Assembly (NCBI RefSeq): GCF_000186865.1
Contig: NW_008705574.1
Location: 968,823 to 1,029,024 of the forward strand
Direction of reading: 5' to 3'
Length of the DNA: 60,202 bases
Source of the DNA: Aureococcus anophagefferens
Lineage: Eukaryota > Sar > Pelagophyceae > Pelagomonadales > Pelagomonadaceae
Below the pieces are notes generated by a model. It was not told where the DNA came from. It was given only the letters and a program-made list of their open reading frames with translations, and did no database searches. Of this stretch, positions 38,668 to 54,276 are shown in pieces (within the stretch, counting starts at the first letter, position 1; every line of letters starts with the position of its first letter). Position numbers and translations under genes: made by a program.

Positions 38668-41354
38668 GCGGGCTCGCGCAGCGGAGGAGGCTCGTCGGGC
38701 TCGCGCCGCAGCCCGCGAAGGGCGCGTCGTCGTCGTCGTCGCCGTCGTCGTAGACGCGCGGCGGCGACGGCGGCCGGATCGGCTCGGGGTCCGCGAGGTC
38801 CGCGGGGCTGGCGCGGAGCGTCGCCGGGCTCGACGACGTCGGCGAGCAGGCGACGAAGAGCGTCGGGCTCTCGGGCGACGCCGCGGACGGCGAACTCGGC
38901 GGCACGATGAACGTCGCGTGGTCGAGGCTGTCGAGGGAGTCGGCGTCGCCGGCGTCGAAGAAGGCGCCGCCGCCGTCGGCGAGCTGGCGGTCGAGGAAGC
39001 TCGCCACGGGCGTCGGCGCGAGGAGCAGGCCCGGCGGCTCGTCGCCGCCGCCGTCGTCGGGCGGCGGCGGCGCCGCGGGGTCGCGCCGCGGCGCCGCGGG
39101 CGACGAGTCCGCCGAGGAGATGGCGCGGTCGACGACGCGCCGCGTCTGCACGTAGTCGAAGTCGCTGTCGTGCGCCGAGACCTCGAAGCCCGAGAGCACG
39201 GACGCGTCGGACGGCGCGCGCCGACCCATGGCCGGGAACTTCTCGCACCACCGGTCCGCGACGGTGCAGAGCGAGCTCGGCGACGCCGCCTGCTCGAGGA
39301 GCGTCGGAGCCGCGCCGTCGCGCCGGAACGCCGCGGCGGCGGCCGCCGCGGGCGCGGCGAGGGCCAGCGCTAAAATCGCGTGCGCGGCGCCGGGCGGCGC
39401 GCCGCCGTCGCCCGCGGCGAGGACGCCAACGAAGAGCAGCGGCAGCGCGGCGAGCGCCGCGCGCGCCACGGCCGCGTCGCCGCCGTCGTAGTGCGGGTCC
39501 GCCGCGTCGCGGCACGGGCCCGCGACCGCGGCGAGCGCCGCGAGCGCCGCGACGGCCGCGCGCCGCGGCGACGCGCAGGCCCCGCACGCGAAGCCCACGC
39601 GCAGGAGCGCCTCGGCGGCGGGGCCGAGGTAGGCGCCCGGCGCGTACTCGTCGACGAGGAAGCGGAGCGCGCCCGCCCGCTTCCGCTGCGCGAGCACGTC
39701 GAGCGCGACGAGCCCGTCGCGCGCGGCGTCGACGACGGCGGCGCGGCGCCGCGACGCGGCCCGGGGCTGGCCCGGCGGCGTCGACGCCGCCAGCAGCAGC
39801 GTCCGGCTCGCCGGCGGCACGCGCGGGTTCAGGCGGTGCCGGTGGCGGAAGAGCGCGCAGAAGTAGGCGACCGGGATCCCGACCTGCGCGGAAATCAACC
39901 ATGAAGAGCTTGCGTCGAACCTTTCGAATACGCGCGCATTGAATTTGTGTTGAAGATCTGAGTTCCACGCGGATCCCGACCGGGTAGACGCAGACCATGA
40001 GCGCCGCGTAGGGCCGCCAGCTCGCGTAGCGCGCGCCGTCGCAGCGCACGAACACGTCGGCGGCCAGGAAGGCGTCGCCGTCGTAGGACTCGCAGCGCCA
40101 GAAGCGGAGCGCGGCCAGCCTGCGCGCGGGGTTCGGGACGTTTCGACCAAACTTTGACGTGCTCGAGCGACGTCGCTTCGGCCGAATGTTGGACGGATCG
40201 TGTGCGCTCATCGAGTGCTCCACGGAGAGCGCAGAAAGCTGCGTCGAAATTGCTCGCGGTGAAGTCGGCTCGAAGGCGCGAGTCGCGCGCGGCCGCCGGC
40301 GCGCCGCCTGGGCAGGAAAAGGGTGCGAAATTCCCAACTTCAAAGGCTCCTATCTCGGTTGTTTTCCGCTCGTTTCAGCTGATTTTTGGACGAGCAATCA
40401 TCTCTCGGAGCGCTCTCGAAGCGTGGGTGCTGTTTCCGAAACGCGCGCGCGCGGAACACTCACGTTGAAGCGACGTTGAATCGCCCTTTTCCTGCCCTGC
40501 GCGCCGCCCGGGAGCGCGAGGAACGAGATCGCCGCGGAGCACCAGTGCGCGTCGAAGGCGACGCGCCCCCGCGCGAGCGCGGACAACCCGTGGACGCACC
40601 CGACGGCGGCGATGGGCGCGAGCGTCGCCCAGGGCAGCGCGGCGACGTAGGAGTCGCGCCGGCTCACGCAGCCGAGCGCGACGAGCGCGTCCGCGTCGAG
40701 GTTGAGGACGTTGAGCGCCTTGGCGACGGCGCGGAACCAGGCCGGGAGCCGCCAGTGTTCGAGGGTCCAGGTCGTCGCGCCGACGATCTGCGCGCCGGCC
40801 AACAGGAGCTTCGCGCGCGGCGCCAATCGCGATTCGGCGCCGACGGCCCGCCGCGCGCGCCGCGCCGCGGCGCCGAGCGAAACGGCGACGAGCAGCCAGG
40901 CGAGGACGCGCGGCGCCGCGAGGCGCCCGGCGCCGCCGGGCGCCGCGGGGCACCGCGCGCACGCGCCGTCGCCGCTTCTCGAAAAGTCGCCCGCGCAACC
41001 GCCGCACAGCGCTCCGCCGCGGCCGCGCGCGCAGTAGGCGCCGACGGTCGGCCCGCCGTCGCAGTGGGACCGCCGCGCGCACTCGAAGAGCTCGGCGCTG
41101 TCCGCCGCCGCGCGCCAGTAGCCCGCGGCGAGCGGCAGGGCGCTCAGCAGCGTCGCCTCGGCGTCGCAGAGGGCGCCCTCCGCCGGGCAGGAGCGGCAGC
41201 AATCGCCGCCGGCGCAGGCCAGGTCGTCGTAGTAGGCGCCGGCGCCGCAGGGGGCCGGGGACGGCGCGGGCGTCGCCGCGCAGGCCGCGACGACGAGCGC
41301 GAGCATCATCATCGTCTCGACGCCGAGGGGCAGCATGGCGGCACCGGGCGGCAT
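38660..41354 (-). CDS. Cys-rich multi-pass membrane protein; three introners including a tandem pair
   Basis: Predicted exons are 41354-40508, a 7-base microexon 40307-40301, 40119-39981 and 39883-38660 (738 aa). The signal peptide (MLPLGVETMMMLALVVAACA) precedes a Cys-rich ectodomain (CGAGAYYDDLACAGGDCCRS, LCGGCAGDFSRSGDGACARC) resembling the GCC2/EGF-like region of the Cache receptor at 15-19.6 kb, but without a Cache domain. About seven hydrophobic segments and a long Asp/Pro/Ser-rich cytoplasmic tail follow (DGGGDEPPGLLLAPTPVA, DDGDDDDDAPFAG). It is probably a receptor- or channel-like protein of the same broad stramenopile group. Splicing gives LPGG|A|LAALRFWRCE and CVYP|VGIPVAYF. Confidence 0.65.
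39884..39980 (-). mobile_element. Internally deleted introner, family A (97-bp intron)
   Basis: Both terminal repeats (CGCGTGGAACTC and GATTTCCGCGCAG) and a perfect target duplication GTCGGGAT remain. About 110 bp of the interior, including the shared core, is missing. Donor GT, phase 0. The frame is restored exactly, so ends plus duplication seem enough for splicing. Confidence 0.88.
40120..40300 (-). mobile_element. Diverged introner, family A-like, next to a family B copy
   Basis: A 181-bp intron. Target copies GCCGGCGG and GCTGGCCG match at 6 of 8. Terminal repeats are CCGCGCGCGACTCG and CGAACCCCGCGCGCAG. The interior keeps CGATCCGTCCAACATTCGGC then CGAAGCGACG. Donor GC, phase 2. Confidence 0.75.
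40308..40507 (+). mobile_element. Introner element, family B, inverted, inserted at the edge of another introner
   Basis: A 200-bp intron with a perfect target duplication GCGGCGCG. Ends are CAGGGCAGGAAAAG and CTTTTCCTGCCCAG. The only family B copy antisense to its gene. Its duplication includes the first base of the neighbouring older introner's target copy. Donor GC, phase 1. Confidence 0.85.
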
Positions 41355-41635
41355 CTTTGGCGGCGACCGCCCGGGCCCCCGCGTTCAAGAATCGGTGACG
41401 AGATCCGAACAAAAGCAGAGGCCCTCGGCTCTCCAAAGATTCTCACTCAACGGTGCTACGCGCAGCGTCCGTTTCGAGCCCGTCGCGCGACCGCGCCCGC
41501 GCGAGCTTTGGACCACAGCACGAGAGCGTCGCAGCGACGCAGCGGCGCGACGCGCGCGAACTCGGGGAACTCGCGGCGCGCGCTGCGACGCCATCCATTC
41601 AAACTCGCGCGCAGGTTTTTACGTCGTCCCGCACC

Positions 41636-41893
41636 ATGCAGCTGAAATCCATCGTCGTCGCCCTCTGCCTCGGCGCCTCCGGCGCCTTCGTCGCGCCCGT
41701 GCGCCGCGCGGCGCCCGCCGTCGTCGTCCGCGGCAATCCGTTCGAGGACGCCATCGCCGGGATCCAAGACGCGTTTAACAACATCCTCAGCTCCGACGCG
41801 ACCGCGTCCGCCGCCGTCGAGGCCGCCGCCCCCGAGGTCGCCGAGGCCACCGAGAGCGAGGCCGAGGAGGTCGAGGCCGACGCCGAGGAGTGA
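41636..41893 (+). CDS. Small acidic plastid-targeted protein (85 aa)
   Basis: ATG 41636. A signal peptide MQLKSIVVALCLGASG is followed at once by AFVAPVRRA, a textbook Phe-type cleavage site for import into a secondary red plastid. The mature protein is about 60 residues: NPFEDAIAGIQDAFNNILSS then an Ala/Glu/Val-rich acidic tail (ESEAEEVEADAEE). The function is unknown. The amphipathic IQDAFNNIL helix is its only structured-looking part. Confidence 0.7.
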   Translation: MQLKSIVVALCLGASGAFVAPVRRAAPAVVVRGNPFEDAIAGIQDAFNNILSSDATASAAVEAAAPEVAEATESEAEEVEADAEE

Positions 41894-42200
41894 GCGCGGC
41901 CCCGCCCCGAGCCGGGCGCCGCGCCGCCGCCGCCCGCCCGCGAGTCGCCCGAGTCGGCGACGCCCCGTCGTGCGATCAAGCCGTGTGCCGCGCCGTTCCT
42001 CCCCAAGCCTAAAGACGTGCGCGCCGCGCTCCGGAGCCCGCCCGCGGGGCCGCGCCTCGGGACTCGGGTTCGGGGACTCGGGTTCGGGACGCGTCGCGGG
42101 AGCTCGCCGGGTCGTCGGGCGAGCGTCGTCCCCTTCGTCGCCGGCGCAGCCACGCGCACTATTCCTCCTCGTTACGCGCCTCGACGACCCTCACCGGAGC

Positions 42201-42781
42201 TCACAACGCGCCGGCCGCCTCGAGCTTGTCGCGCAGGCTGCCGTCCCTGAGGAGCGCCTTGAGGCCCGGCGTGCCGGAGGCCAGGCCGCCGATGGACGCG
42301 CCGCCGATGAAGACGTGCGGCATGCTCGTCTGGCCCGTCATCGCGCCGAGCTCCGCGCGGACCGCGGCGCCGTCCGCGGGCAGCAGGCCGGGCACCCACT
42401 CCCCCCGTCGCCGAGCTCGATGACCGTGACCCTGGCGCCCTGCGCGGCGAGGAGCGCCTTGGCCTCGGTGCAGAAGGGGGACAGCGTGTACGAGTAGACG
42501 ACGACGGGGCCGCTCCGGACGTCTCGTTCGATGCGCGCGCGCACGGCGGCCCTGTCGTAGGCGCCGGCCTGGAGCGGCGCCTCGAAGCCGTAGAGCGGCT
42601 TCAGGACGGTGACGAGCTTGCCGGCCGTCTCCAGCACGTCCTCGGCCCGCGCCGCGGCCGGCGCGAGGACGGCGGCCGAGGAGAAGCCGAGGAGCGCCGC
42701 GCGACGGGCGACGGTGCGCTTCGGAGCCGGTGCCAGAGACACGACGACGGCGAGGCAGCCGACGAGGAGAAGCGCGCGCAT
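42201..42781 (-). pseudogene. Glutaredoxin-like protein with lumen-type targeting; one-base frame break
   Basis: Two frames carry one glutaredoxin fold. The 5' part has a signal peptide (MRALLLVGCLAVVVSLAPAP), then ARRAALLGFSSAAVLAPAAA, a twin-Arg thylakoid-lumen signal. Then comes VVVYSYTLSPFCTEAKALLA, the thioredoxin-fold strand and active-site loop. The 3' part has MTGQTSMPHVFIGGASIGGL, the cis-Pro and GG motifs. The break is at a run of six C at 42401-42406; one more base would join them as ELGDGGEWVPGLLPADG. The usual CPxC active site reads SPFC, lacking the first Cys. Whether the break is real or an assembly error is undecided. Confidence 0.7.
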
Positions 42782-42906
42782 CGGGCTGCCAAGGGCTGCG
42801 AGCACAAGCAGTGACACGCACGCGCAGCTATACCATGCGCTCTCTCATCGACTGAGCCGATGTTCCGGCATCGTTGCAGTCTCAAATTTGCCCCGGGGAG
42901 AGCCCG

Positions 42907-43707
42907 ATGGAGCCCCCCGACGACGACGACCCCGGGTGCAAATGCGACAACCTGCCGCCGTGCATCGACCCCGAGAACTTCCCGCGCTGCCACGGCTGCC
43001 TCGAGAAGGGCTGCTGCTGCCGCCTCGTGGGCCGCCTCGGCTTCGAGCGGCCCTGCTGCGTCCGGCGCCACTACTGGATGGGCGGCGCGACGGTGCTCGC
43101 GGTCGCCGGCGGCCTGCTCTGCATCTTCGCCTGCCTCGCCATCAGCGGCGACCCCGAGCTCGTGCGGAAGACGGCCTGGTCCATCGGCGAGAGCAAATTC
43201 GGCGGCGGCAAGATCTACCTCGGCCTCTCGAAGCTCGTCATCTACGACAACGGCGACAAGGTCACGGACGTGAGCTGGAAGAACGTCGACTGCGACGCGC
43301 TGCCCCAGCTCGGCGACGACTGCGAAGACTGCAAGGACAGCGCACGGGGCATCGTCCAGACGGCGATCATCGCCGCGGTCACGCACGTGCCCACGATCTG
43401 CACGTACGTCCAGCGCTGCAGCCGCTACGGCGACCGCAACTGCCAGAAGACGCTGGGCATCGTCACGGGCACGCTCGGCTTCGTGTCGACGCTGAGCGCG
43501 CTCCTGAGCTTCAACGCGAACTGCATCGACGTCGGCTCCGACTTCTTCGACACGAAGCCCGGCCGCGGCTACGTCGCCATCAGCCTGGGCATCGTCCTCA
43601 CGTTCCTCGGCGTCTTCTTCCACGTTTTTCTCAAGACGCCGCCGGCGACCTACGCGGGCGTCGCCAAGGGCGCGGACTTCGACGACTCCGGCTTCCGCAA
43701 GCTCTAG
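42907..43707 (+). CDS. Cys-rich four-helix membrane protein of unknown function (266 aa)
   Basis: The first ATG in frame is 42907. The N-terminal cytosolic part is Cys-rich (GCKCDNLPPCIDPENFPRC, HGCLEKGCCCRLVGRLGF). About four membrane spans follow (GGATVLAVAGGLLCIFACLA, GIVQTAIIAAVTHVPTICTY, LGIVTGTLGFVSTLSALLSF, YVAISLGIVLTFLGVFFHVF) with a Cys-containing loop after the first (VDCDALPQLGDDCEDCKDS). The layout is tetraspanin-like in size, but the CCG loop signature is absent. No family is recognised. Confidence 0.7.
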   Translation: MEPPDDDDPGCKCDNLPPCIDPENFPRCHGCLEKGCCCRLVGRLGFERPCCVRRHYWMGGATVLAVAGGLLCIFACLAISGDPELVRKTAWSIGESKFGGGKIYLGLSKLVIYDNGDKVTDVSWKNVDCDALPQLGDDCEDCKDSARGIVQTAIIAAVTHVPTICTYVQRCSRYGDRNCQKTLGIVTGTLGFVSTLSALLSFNANCIDVGSDFFDTKPGRGYVAISLGIVLTFLGVFFHVFLKTPPATYAGVAKGADFDDSGFRKL

Positions 43708-43901
43708 GCGCGCGGCGGGGGGGCGGCGAATTCGCGGGCGGAGCGCGGGGACTTGCTTTTGTGGCCTCAGGCTGGGTAAGTCGCGCCGACACCGGGCCCC
43801 GGGGATCGGCGCCCGCATTTCTCCACGTGCGAAGGCCTCTGCGATGCCATCTCGCGAGCCTCGCGAGCCGACGGCGTGATCCTATCAAGTGAGGCCGGCA
43901 C

Positions 43902-46337
43902 ATGCCGGCATGCAGGCCCAAAGCTCGCCGGACGAATTGCGCAGACCCCACGATCGAGTCGCCGATGCGGTGCACTATTGATGAAGCCTGCAGGGGGGCG
44001 AGACTGGTCTGGTTCGCACGCGCCGATCCGATGGATTTCTTGTTGCACCATTCTGCGGTACAGATGCGACGCGAGCAAAGGCTCAGCGGTGGTACGCCAG
44101 CTTTCCCCGGGCGCGCATTCGACGTCATGCTCGTCGCTTGCTGTGGTGTGCGGCGCGGCGCGCACCCGCTGGCGCGGCGGCTCGCTCCAGACATTCTTTG
44201 TGTGATCGAGGAATTTGCTACTCCGCGGATCGCACCGCGCGCGTCGGCGCTTTTGCGCGAGGCCGCGAGCGACTTCGTGCGGCGGATCGGTGAAGATGCA
44301 ATGCTCCACGCGGTCCATCGAGGGTCTATCTGCGTACACGCGGGCGACATCGACGCTGTCATCGAGATGTCGGGCGCGGATCGCCTCGCCGGCCGCCGAC
44401 GGACGAGCGGCTGCTCCTGCGCCGCATGCGTCGGCAGCCCACGTGCGGAAGGCTCTCACCCTACGCGAGTCCGGGAGCAACGCCCGCCTCCGAGCGAATT
44501 CTGCCGCGTCGAGCCAGCGGCACCGAGCCGACCGTCGGTGTCCTGGTGTGAGGCGGCAATTGACGGGCCGACGCCGCAGGCCGCGATCCGTCAGGCGCTA
44601 ATAACGCTTACGCGTCAGGCCGGCGTCTCGATCCTCGCGCCCGGCGCACTGAACGCGATCGCATCGGCCCTGGTCGGCTTTTGCGATACCGTGCTCACCC
44701 GCGCGCGCGGCGGTGACTCTCAGATCCTCTGCGACATCGCCGCTTCGGACCGTCGCGTCGACTGTCTCCGCGAGGCCTGCGCGGCCCGCTACGACGCGCT
44801 CCGCGATGCTGGATCGATGCCGGCAGATGTCGAGTCCGGCCGCACCATATGTTGCGACTTAGGTTCAGCCGAAGCGCAGAGGCTGGGACTCCGCGAAGCC
44901 ATCGTCGAGGAACCACTCGACTCGGACTCGGACTCGTCTGACCATGAGCCGTCGGACGACGACGCACGACAGCGGCATGATGATGTTCCGACGTCGGACG
45001 ACGAGGCGTCGGAGTTCGCCGAGGTCTACGACGGCTTGACCAGTGAGACGGTGGGCGACGCTCTCGCATACCTCCAGGTGCCAGTCTACGGGGAACGCTT
45101 CAATTCCCCGGATTGTATGAAAGACGGCGTCAATTACGAAGAATGTGATTTCGCCGGGCCGGCCATGGGATCTGATCCAGAAGCCGATACGATCCCGGTC
45201 GACCACAGCCTGAACGTCTTGTCGACGCGCACGGTGATATTCGACAGCCAGTGCCCGGACTGCGGACGATTATGTTTGGTGACTTGCTTCGAATTCACCC
45301 TGGACAATTACAGCGGTCAAATGGAGCGCGATGTCTCGGCAATGGACCGGCCCGTCGCTAGCCGCCTCGAGCTTGAGCGGCTTCCTTCATTCGAATCGAT
45401 TGGCCTCGACGACGAAGTCGAAGCGTATCGCGGTGGGCGTCAAAGCCCAAGTGGAGCCCTAGAGGAGCATTACGCTGCGCACGCTTGCAAGCCCTTCTTC
45501 GGGGCAGCCATGCGCGAAGCCGGTGTGCGTTTCGTCTCGAGGGAATTTGATTGCCTGGATCTCTTCGAGATCTGGACCAAGGAACTTATGGTTTTGGCAC
45601 AAGCCGCGCGCGACGGGACAGAGGCGACGTCGACGGACCTCCGTGGGAGGCCCATGTATGAGTCGCGCAAGCGGCCGCCGGTTCGGTACGTCCACGTGCT
45701 CCACGCGATTATCCAAATTTTAGAAAAGAGTTCGCGCCGCTTACATCCCGTTGATTTGCAGACGGTGGACTTCGACGAATCAGCTCTCCAGCGGCGGACT
45801 TGTGACACGTGCGCGAAGCGCTTACCGCTCACGGCGAAAGCGCTCCAAGTCTGCGCGCGATGCGGTGGTCGACGCTATTGCTCTACAGCTTGCCAGCGCG
45901 AAGACTGGTCGAATCACCGCGTCCGATGCGTCGAGCGCCCCTCTGCTGGGCCGAACATGGAGCCAGTTCGCACGGCGGCCGATCGCGAGGATGACGCGAA
46001 CGTCCGGGCCAACGAGGCCAACGAGGACGTTGTTCGCCGCACGCTCGGGGTTCCTCTGTCAGCTCACGAGTTCTTGAGTCCTCGCGATTTCAACTGGGAG
46101 CGGACGTCTTCCACGGATGGCAAAATGATCCAGTGGTTCCAGGGCCCCCGTGTCGGCTTCGAGGTCTGCGACGACGACGCGAACGAGCTAATCTCGTGGT
46201 GGCTTTCGCGACGCATCGTCCGGATCCTCTCCACGGCCCTGCGAGTGCCAGGTAATGCTCCGCGCATCGGCAGCGACATCATCATTGACTCCCGCATGTG
46301 CCAGCTCGCGCGGCGCCTGAACTACGAGCGGTGTTGA
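43902..46337 (+). CDS. MYND zinc-finger protein with two apparent histone-fold segments (811 aa)
   Basis: One intronless frame from ATG 43902. Residues about 107-155 (PRIAPRASALLREAASDFVR, IGEDAMLHAVHRGSICVHAG, DIDAVIEM) align by eye with the alpha2-alpha3 part of histone H3 (the ALQEA, ED, AIH and DI positions). Residues about 224-268 (TPQAAIRQALITLTRQAGVS, ILAPGALNAIASALVGFCDT) align without gaps with histone H4 alpha1-alpha2. An acidic segment (PLDSDSDSSDHEPSDDDARQ) follows. A treble-clef-like CPDCGRLC lies near 450, and a MYND finger near 640 reads CDTCAKRLPLTAKALQVCAR, then CGGRRYCSTACQREDW and HRVRC. A chromatin-linked regulator is the inference. GC and codon bias are lower than in neighbours, and there is no introner. 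Confidence 0.7.
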   Translation: MPACRPKARRTNCADPTIESPMRCTIDEACRGARLVWFARADPMDFLLHHSAVQMRREQRLSGGTPAFPGRAFDVMLVACCGVRRGAHPLARRLAPDILCVIEEFATPRIAPRASALLREAASDFVRRIGEDAMLHAVHRGSICVHAGDIDAVIEMSGADRLAGRRRTSGCSCAACVGSPRAEGSHPTRVREQRPPPSEFCRVEPAAPSRPSVSWCEAAIDGPTPQAAIRQALITLTRQAGVSILAPGALNAIASALVGFCDTVLTRARGGDSQILCDIAASDRRVDCLREACAARYDALRDAGSMPADVESGRTICCDLGSAEAQRLGLREAIVEEPLDSDSDSSDHEPSDDDARQRHDDVPTSDDEASEFAEVYDGLTSETVGDALAYLQVPVYGERFNSPDCMKDGVNYEECDFAGPAMGSDPEADTIPVDHSLNVLSTRTVIFDSQCPDCGRLCLVTCFEFTLDNYSGQMERDVSAMDRPVASRLELERLPSFESIGLDDEVEAYRGGRQSPSGALEEHYAAHACKPFFGAAMREAGVRFVSREFDCLDLFEIWTKELMVLAQAARDGTEATSTDLRGRPMYESRKRPPVRYVHVLHAIIQILEKSSRRLHPVDLQTVDFDESALQRRTCDTCAKRLPLTAKALQVCARCGGRRYCSTACQREDWSNHRVRCVERPSAGPNMEPVRTAADREDDANVRANEANEDVVRRTLGVPLSAHEFLSPRDFNWERTSSTDGKMIQWFQGPRVGFEVCDDDANELISWWLSRRIVRILSTALRVPGNAPRIGSDIIIDSRMCQLARRLNYERC

Positions 46338-46403
46338 ATCAAAGGTAGTCTTCGGTTCGTCCCGAGTAAAGCCCGGCCCCGGGCGCCACCATCGCCTCTA
46401 GTC

Positions 46404-52567
<6,164 letters not shown>

Positions 52568-52649
52568 GGGCGCGCGCGCGCTGCCGCGGCTCGTCGCGGC
52601 GCTCCTGGTTGCTGCACCGAGCTCCCGAGCCAAAGCTGCCCCGACCAAC

Positions 52650-53573
52650 ATGGAGGTTCCGGAGCGTCCCCACGTGCGTTTTGGGGACGAGGTGCGGGGG
52701 GGCGACCCCGGAGGCGACGAAACCTCGCCCTGCGACGCGGAGGACGACGCCTTCGTCGAGCGCGCGCAGCGGCGGCGGTCGCGCACGGTGATGAACATGG
52801 GAGAAGCGGAGATGCTCCACACGGCGCCGCCGCCGACGGCGCCGAGCGAGGACGAACCCGCGCCCTGCGACGCGGAGGACGACGCGTTCGTCGAGCGGGC
52901 GCAGCGGCGGCGGTCGCGCACGGTGATGAACATGGGCGAAGCGGAGATGCTCCACACGGCGCCGCCGCCGCCGCCGAGCGAGGACGAGCCCCCGCCCTGC
53001 GACGCGGAGGACGACGCGTTCGTCGAGCGGGCGCAGCGGCGGCGGTCGCGGACGATCCTGTCCCACGACGAGGCGCGCGCGCTCCACGCGGCGCCCGAGC
53101 CGCCCGAGCCGCCGGAGGAGGGCCGCGAGAGCGAGCTCCACCCCATCGCGATCGGCGGCGGCGGCGACGAGGGCGGCGCGGCGGCCTGGGGCGAGGTCCA
53201 CGTCCAGCGGACGACCTGCCGGCCCCGGCCGAGCAAGCGGCTCAGCCTCATCGAGGAGGACGAGGAGCTCGCGGAGCTGGAGCGCGCGCGCGGCGTGTCC
53301 TCGGCCGCGGACCCGGACGGCCACCTGGACCGGCTCTCGACGCACCTGGGCCCGGAGATCCACCGGCCCGCCAAGGTCGACGAGGACGCGGCGCCGGAGC
53401 AGACGGCGCCCACGGCGAAGCGGCGGTCGTCCGTCGGCGCGGTCTTGGGGAGCCTCGCGGGCCGCCTCTTCCGGCGGAAGTCGTCGAGCGAGAGCGACGG
53501 CCGCCGGAGCTTCTGGAGCATGTCGAGCCCGCGCCGGTCCTCGGCGGCGAGCTCCGCGCCCGACGAGAGCTGA
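52650..53573 (+). CDS. Unrecognised phospho-site-rich protein with three approximately 40-residue repeats (307 aa)
   Basis: ATG 52650 (MEVPERPHVRFGDEV) is preferred. An earlier in-frame ATG lies within the divergent PPIP5K first exon. Three tandem repeats (about residues 25-150) have the core CDAEDDAFVERAQRRRSRTV then MNMGEAEMLHTAPPPP; the third is diverged (ILSHDEARALHAAPE). Each RRRSRT is a good basophilic-kinase site. The C-terminus is Ser/Arg rich (KRRSSVGAVLGSLAGRLFRR). The function is unknown; a scaffold or signalling substrate is plausible. It may share a promoter with PPIP5K. Confidence 0.65.
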   Translation: MEVPERPHVRFGDEVRGGDPGGDETSPCDAEDDAFVERAQRRRSRTVMNMGEAEMLHTAPPPTAPSEDEPAPCDAEDDAFVERAQRRRSRTVMNMGEAEMLHTAPPPPPSEDEPPPCDAEDDAFVERAQRRRSRTILSHDEARALHAAPEPPEPPEEGRESELHPIAIGGGGDEGGAAAWGEVHVQRTTCRPRPSKRLSLIEEDEELAELERARGVSSAADPDGHLDRLSTHLGPEIHRPAKVDEDAAPEQTAPTAKRRSSVGAVLGSLAGRLFRRKSSSESDGRRSFWSMSSPRRSSAASSAPDES

Positions 53574-54231
53574 CTTGAGCTGAGGGGTTCCGGGGAGGAC
53601 AAGTTAACCCGCGTTGTTCCCACCCCTCAGAAACCGACGCGTTTGGACGCGTGGAACAGGCCCTCGAATTAAGTGCGAACATTTTTCTAAGAAATTTGCC
53701 CATTCGTCCCCGCCAGCACTCTGGAATTTTCCACCGCGCGTCGCCATCGGTAAGATTTTGCTTACTTCCAACAAGAAGCGCTTCCGACGGCGGGCGCCGT
53801 AAGCTCACCGCGGCCGGTGAATTAAGTGTGAGGACCCCGGCTCGTAGTAAGAACAAACGTTTTGGGTTGTTCATTGAAGTAATCATTGAAAACTTCATCG
53901 AAATCGTACAAAACTGCATCGTTTCGACCGACGGATAACGCTGCGATGATGTGATGCGCCGGCACCTCGCCGTTTTGCGCCAGGTGGTGCACGAAAAGCG
54001 CGCGTGCTGCGCCGGGCAGCGACGACGGGGTTCGTGAGCGCAAAAAATCCTGCTGGCGGCCTTCCGCGGCGAGACTGTCGATCACTGCGACTGCGGGGCG
54101 CGCCCCCACTCGATTTTTGCATCCCCGGGTTCATATGCCGTGACAGCTGGCATGGGGCAACTCATCACCTGTCTACGGTCGCCCTGCGACTGAATTAGGT
54201 TCGAAACTCCCCCGCGCGCGCGACGACGACG

Positions 54232-54276
<45 letters not shown>

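Noticed and set aside
43902..46337. MYND/histone-like gene as an integrated virus gene
   Set aside because: Lower GC and a doublet-like arrangement are suggestive, but no capsid, polymerase or other viral gene lies nearby; origin left open.
53822..54109. 95-codon minus-strand frame in the long intergenic region
   Set aside because: Some protein-like stretches, but no recognised family, weak start context and an AT-rich setting; recorded only as a possible remnant.
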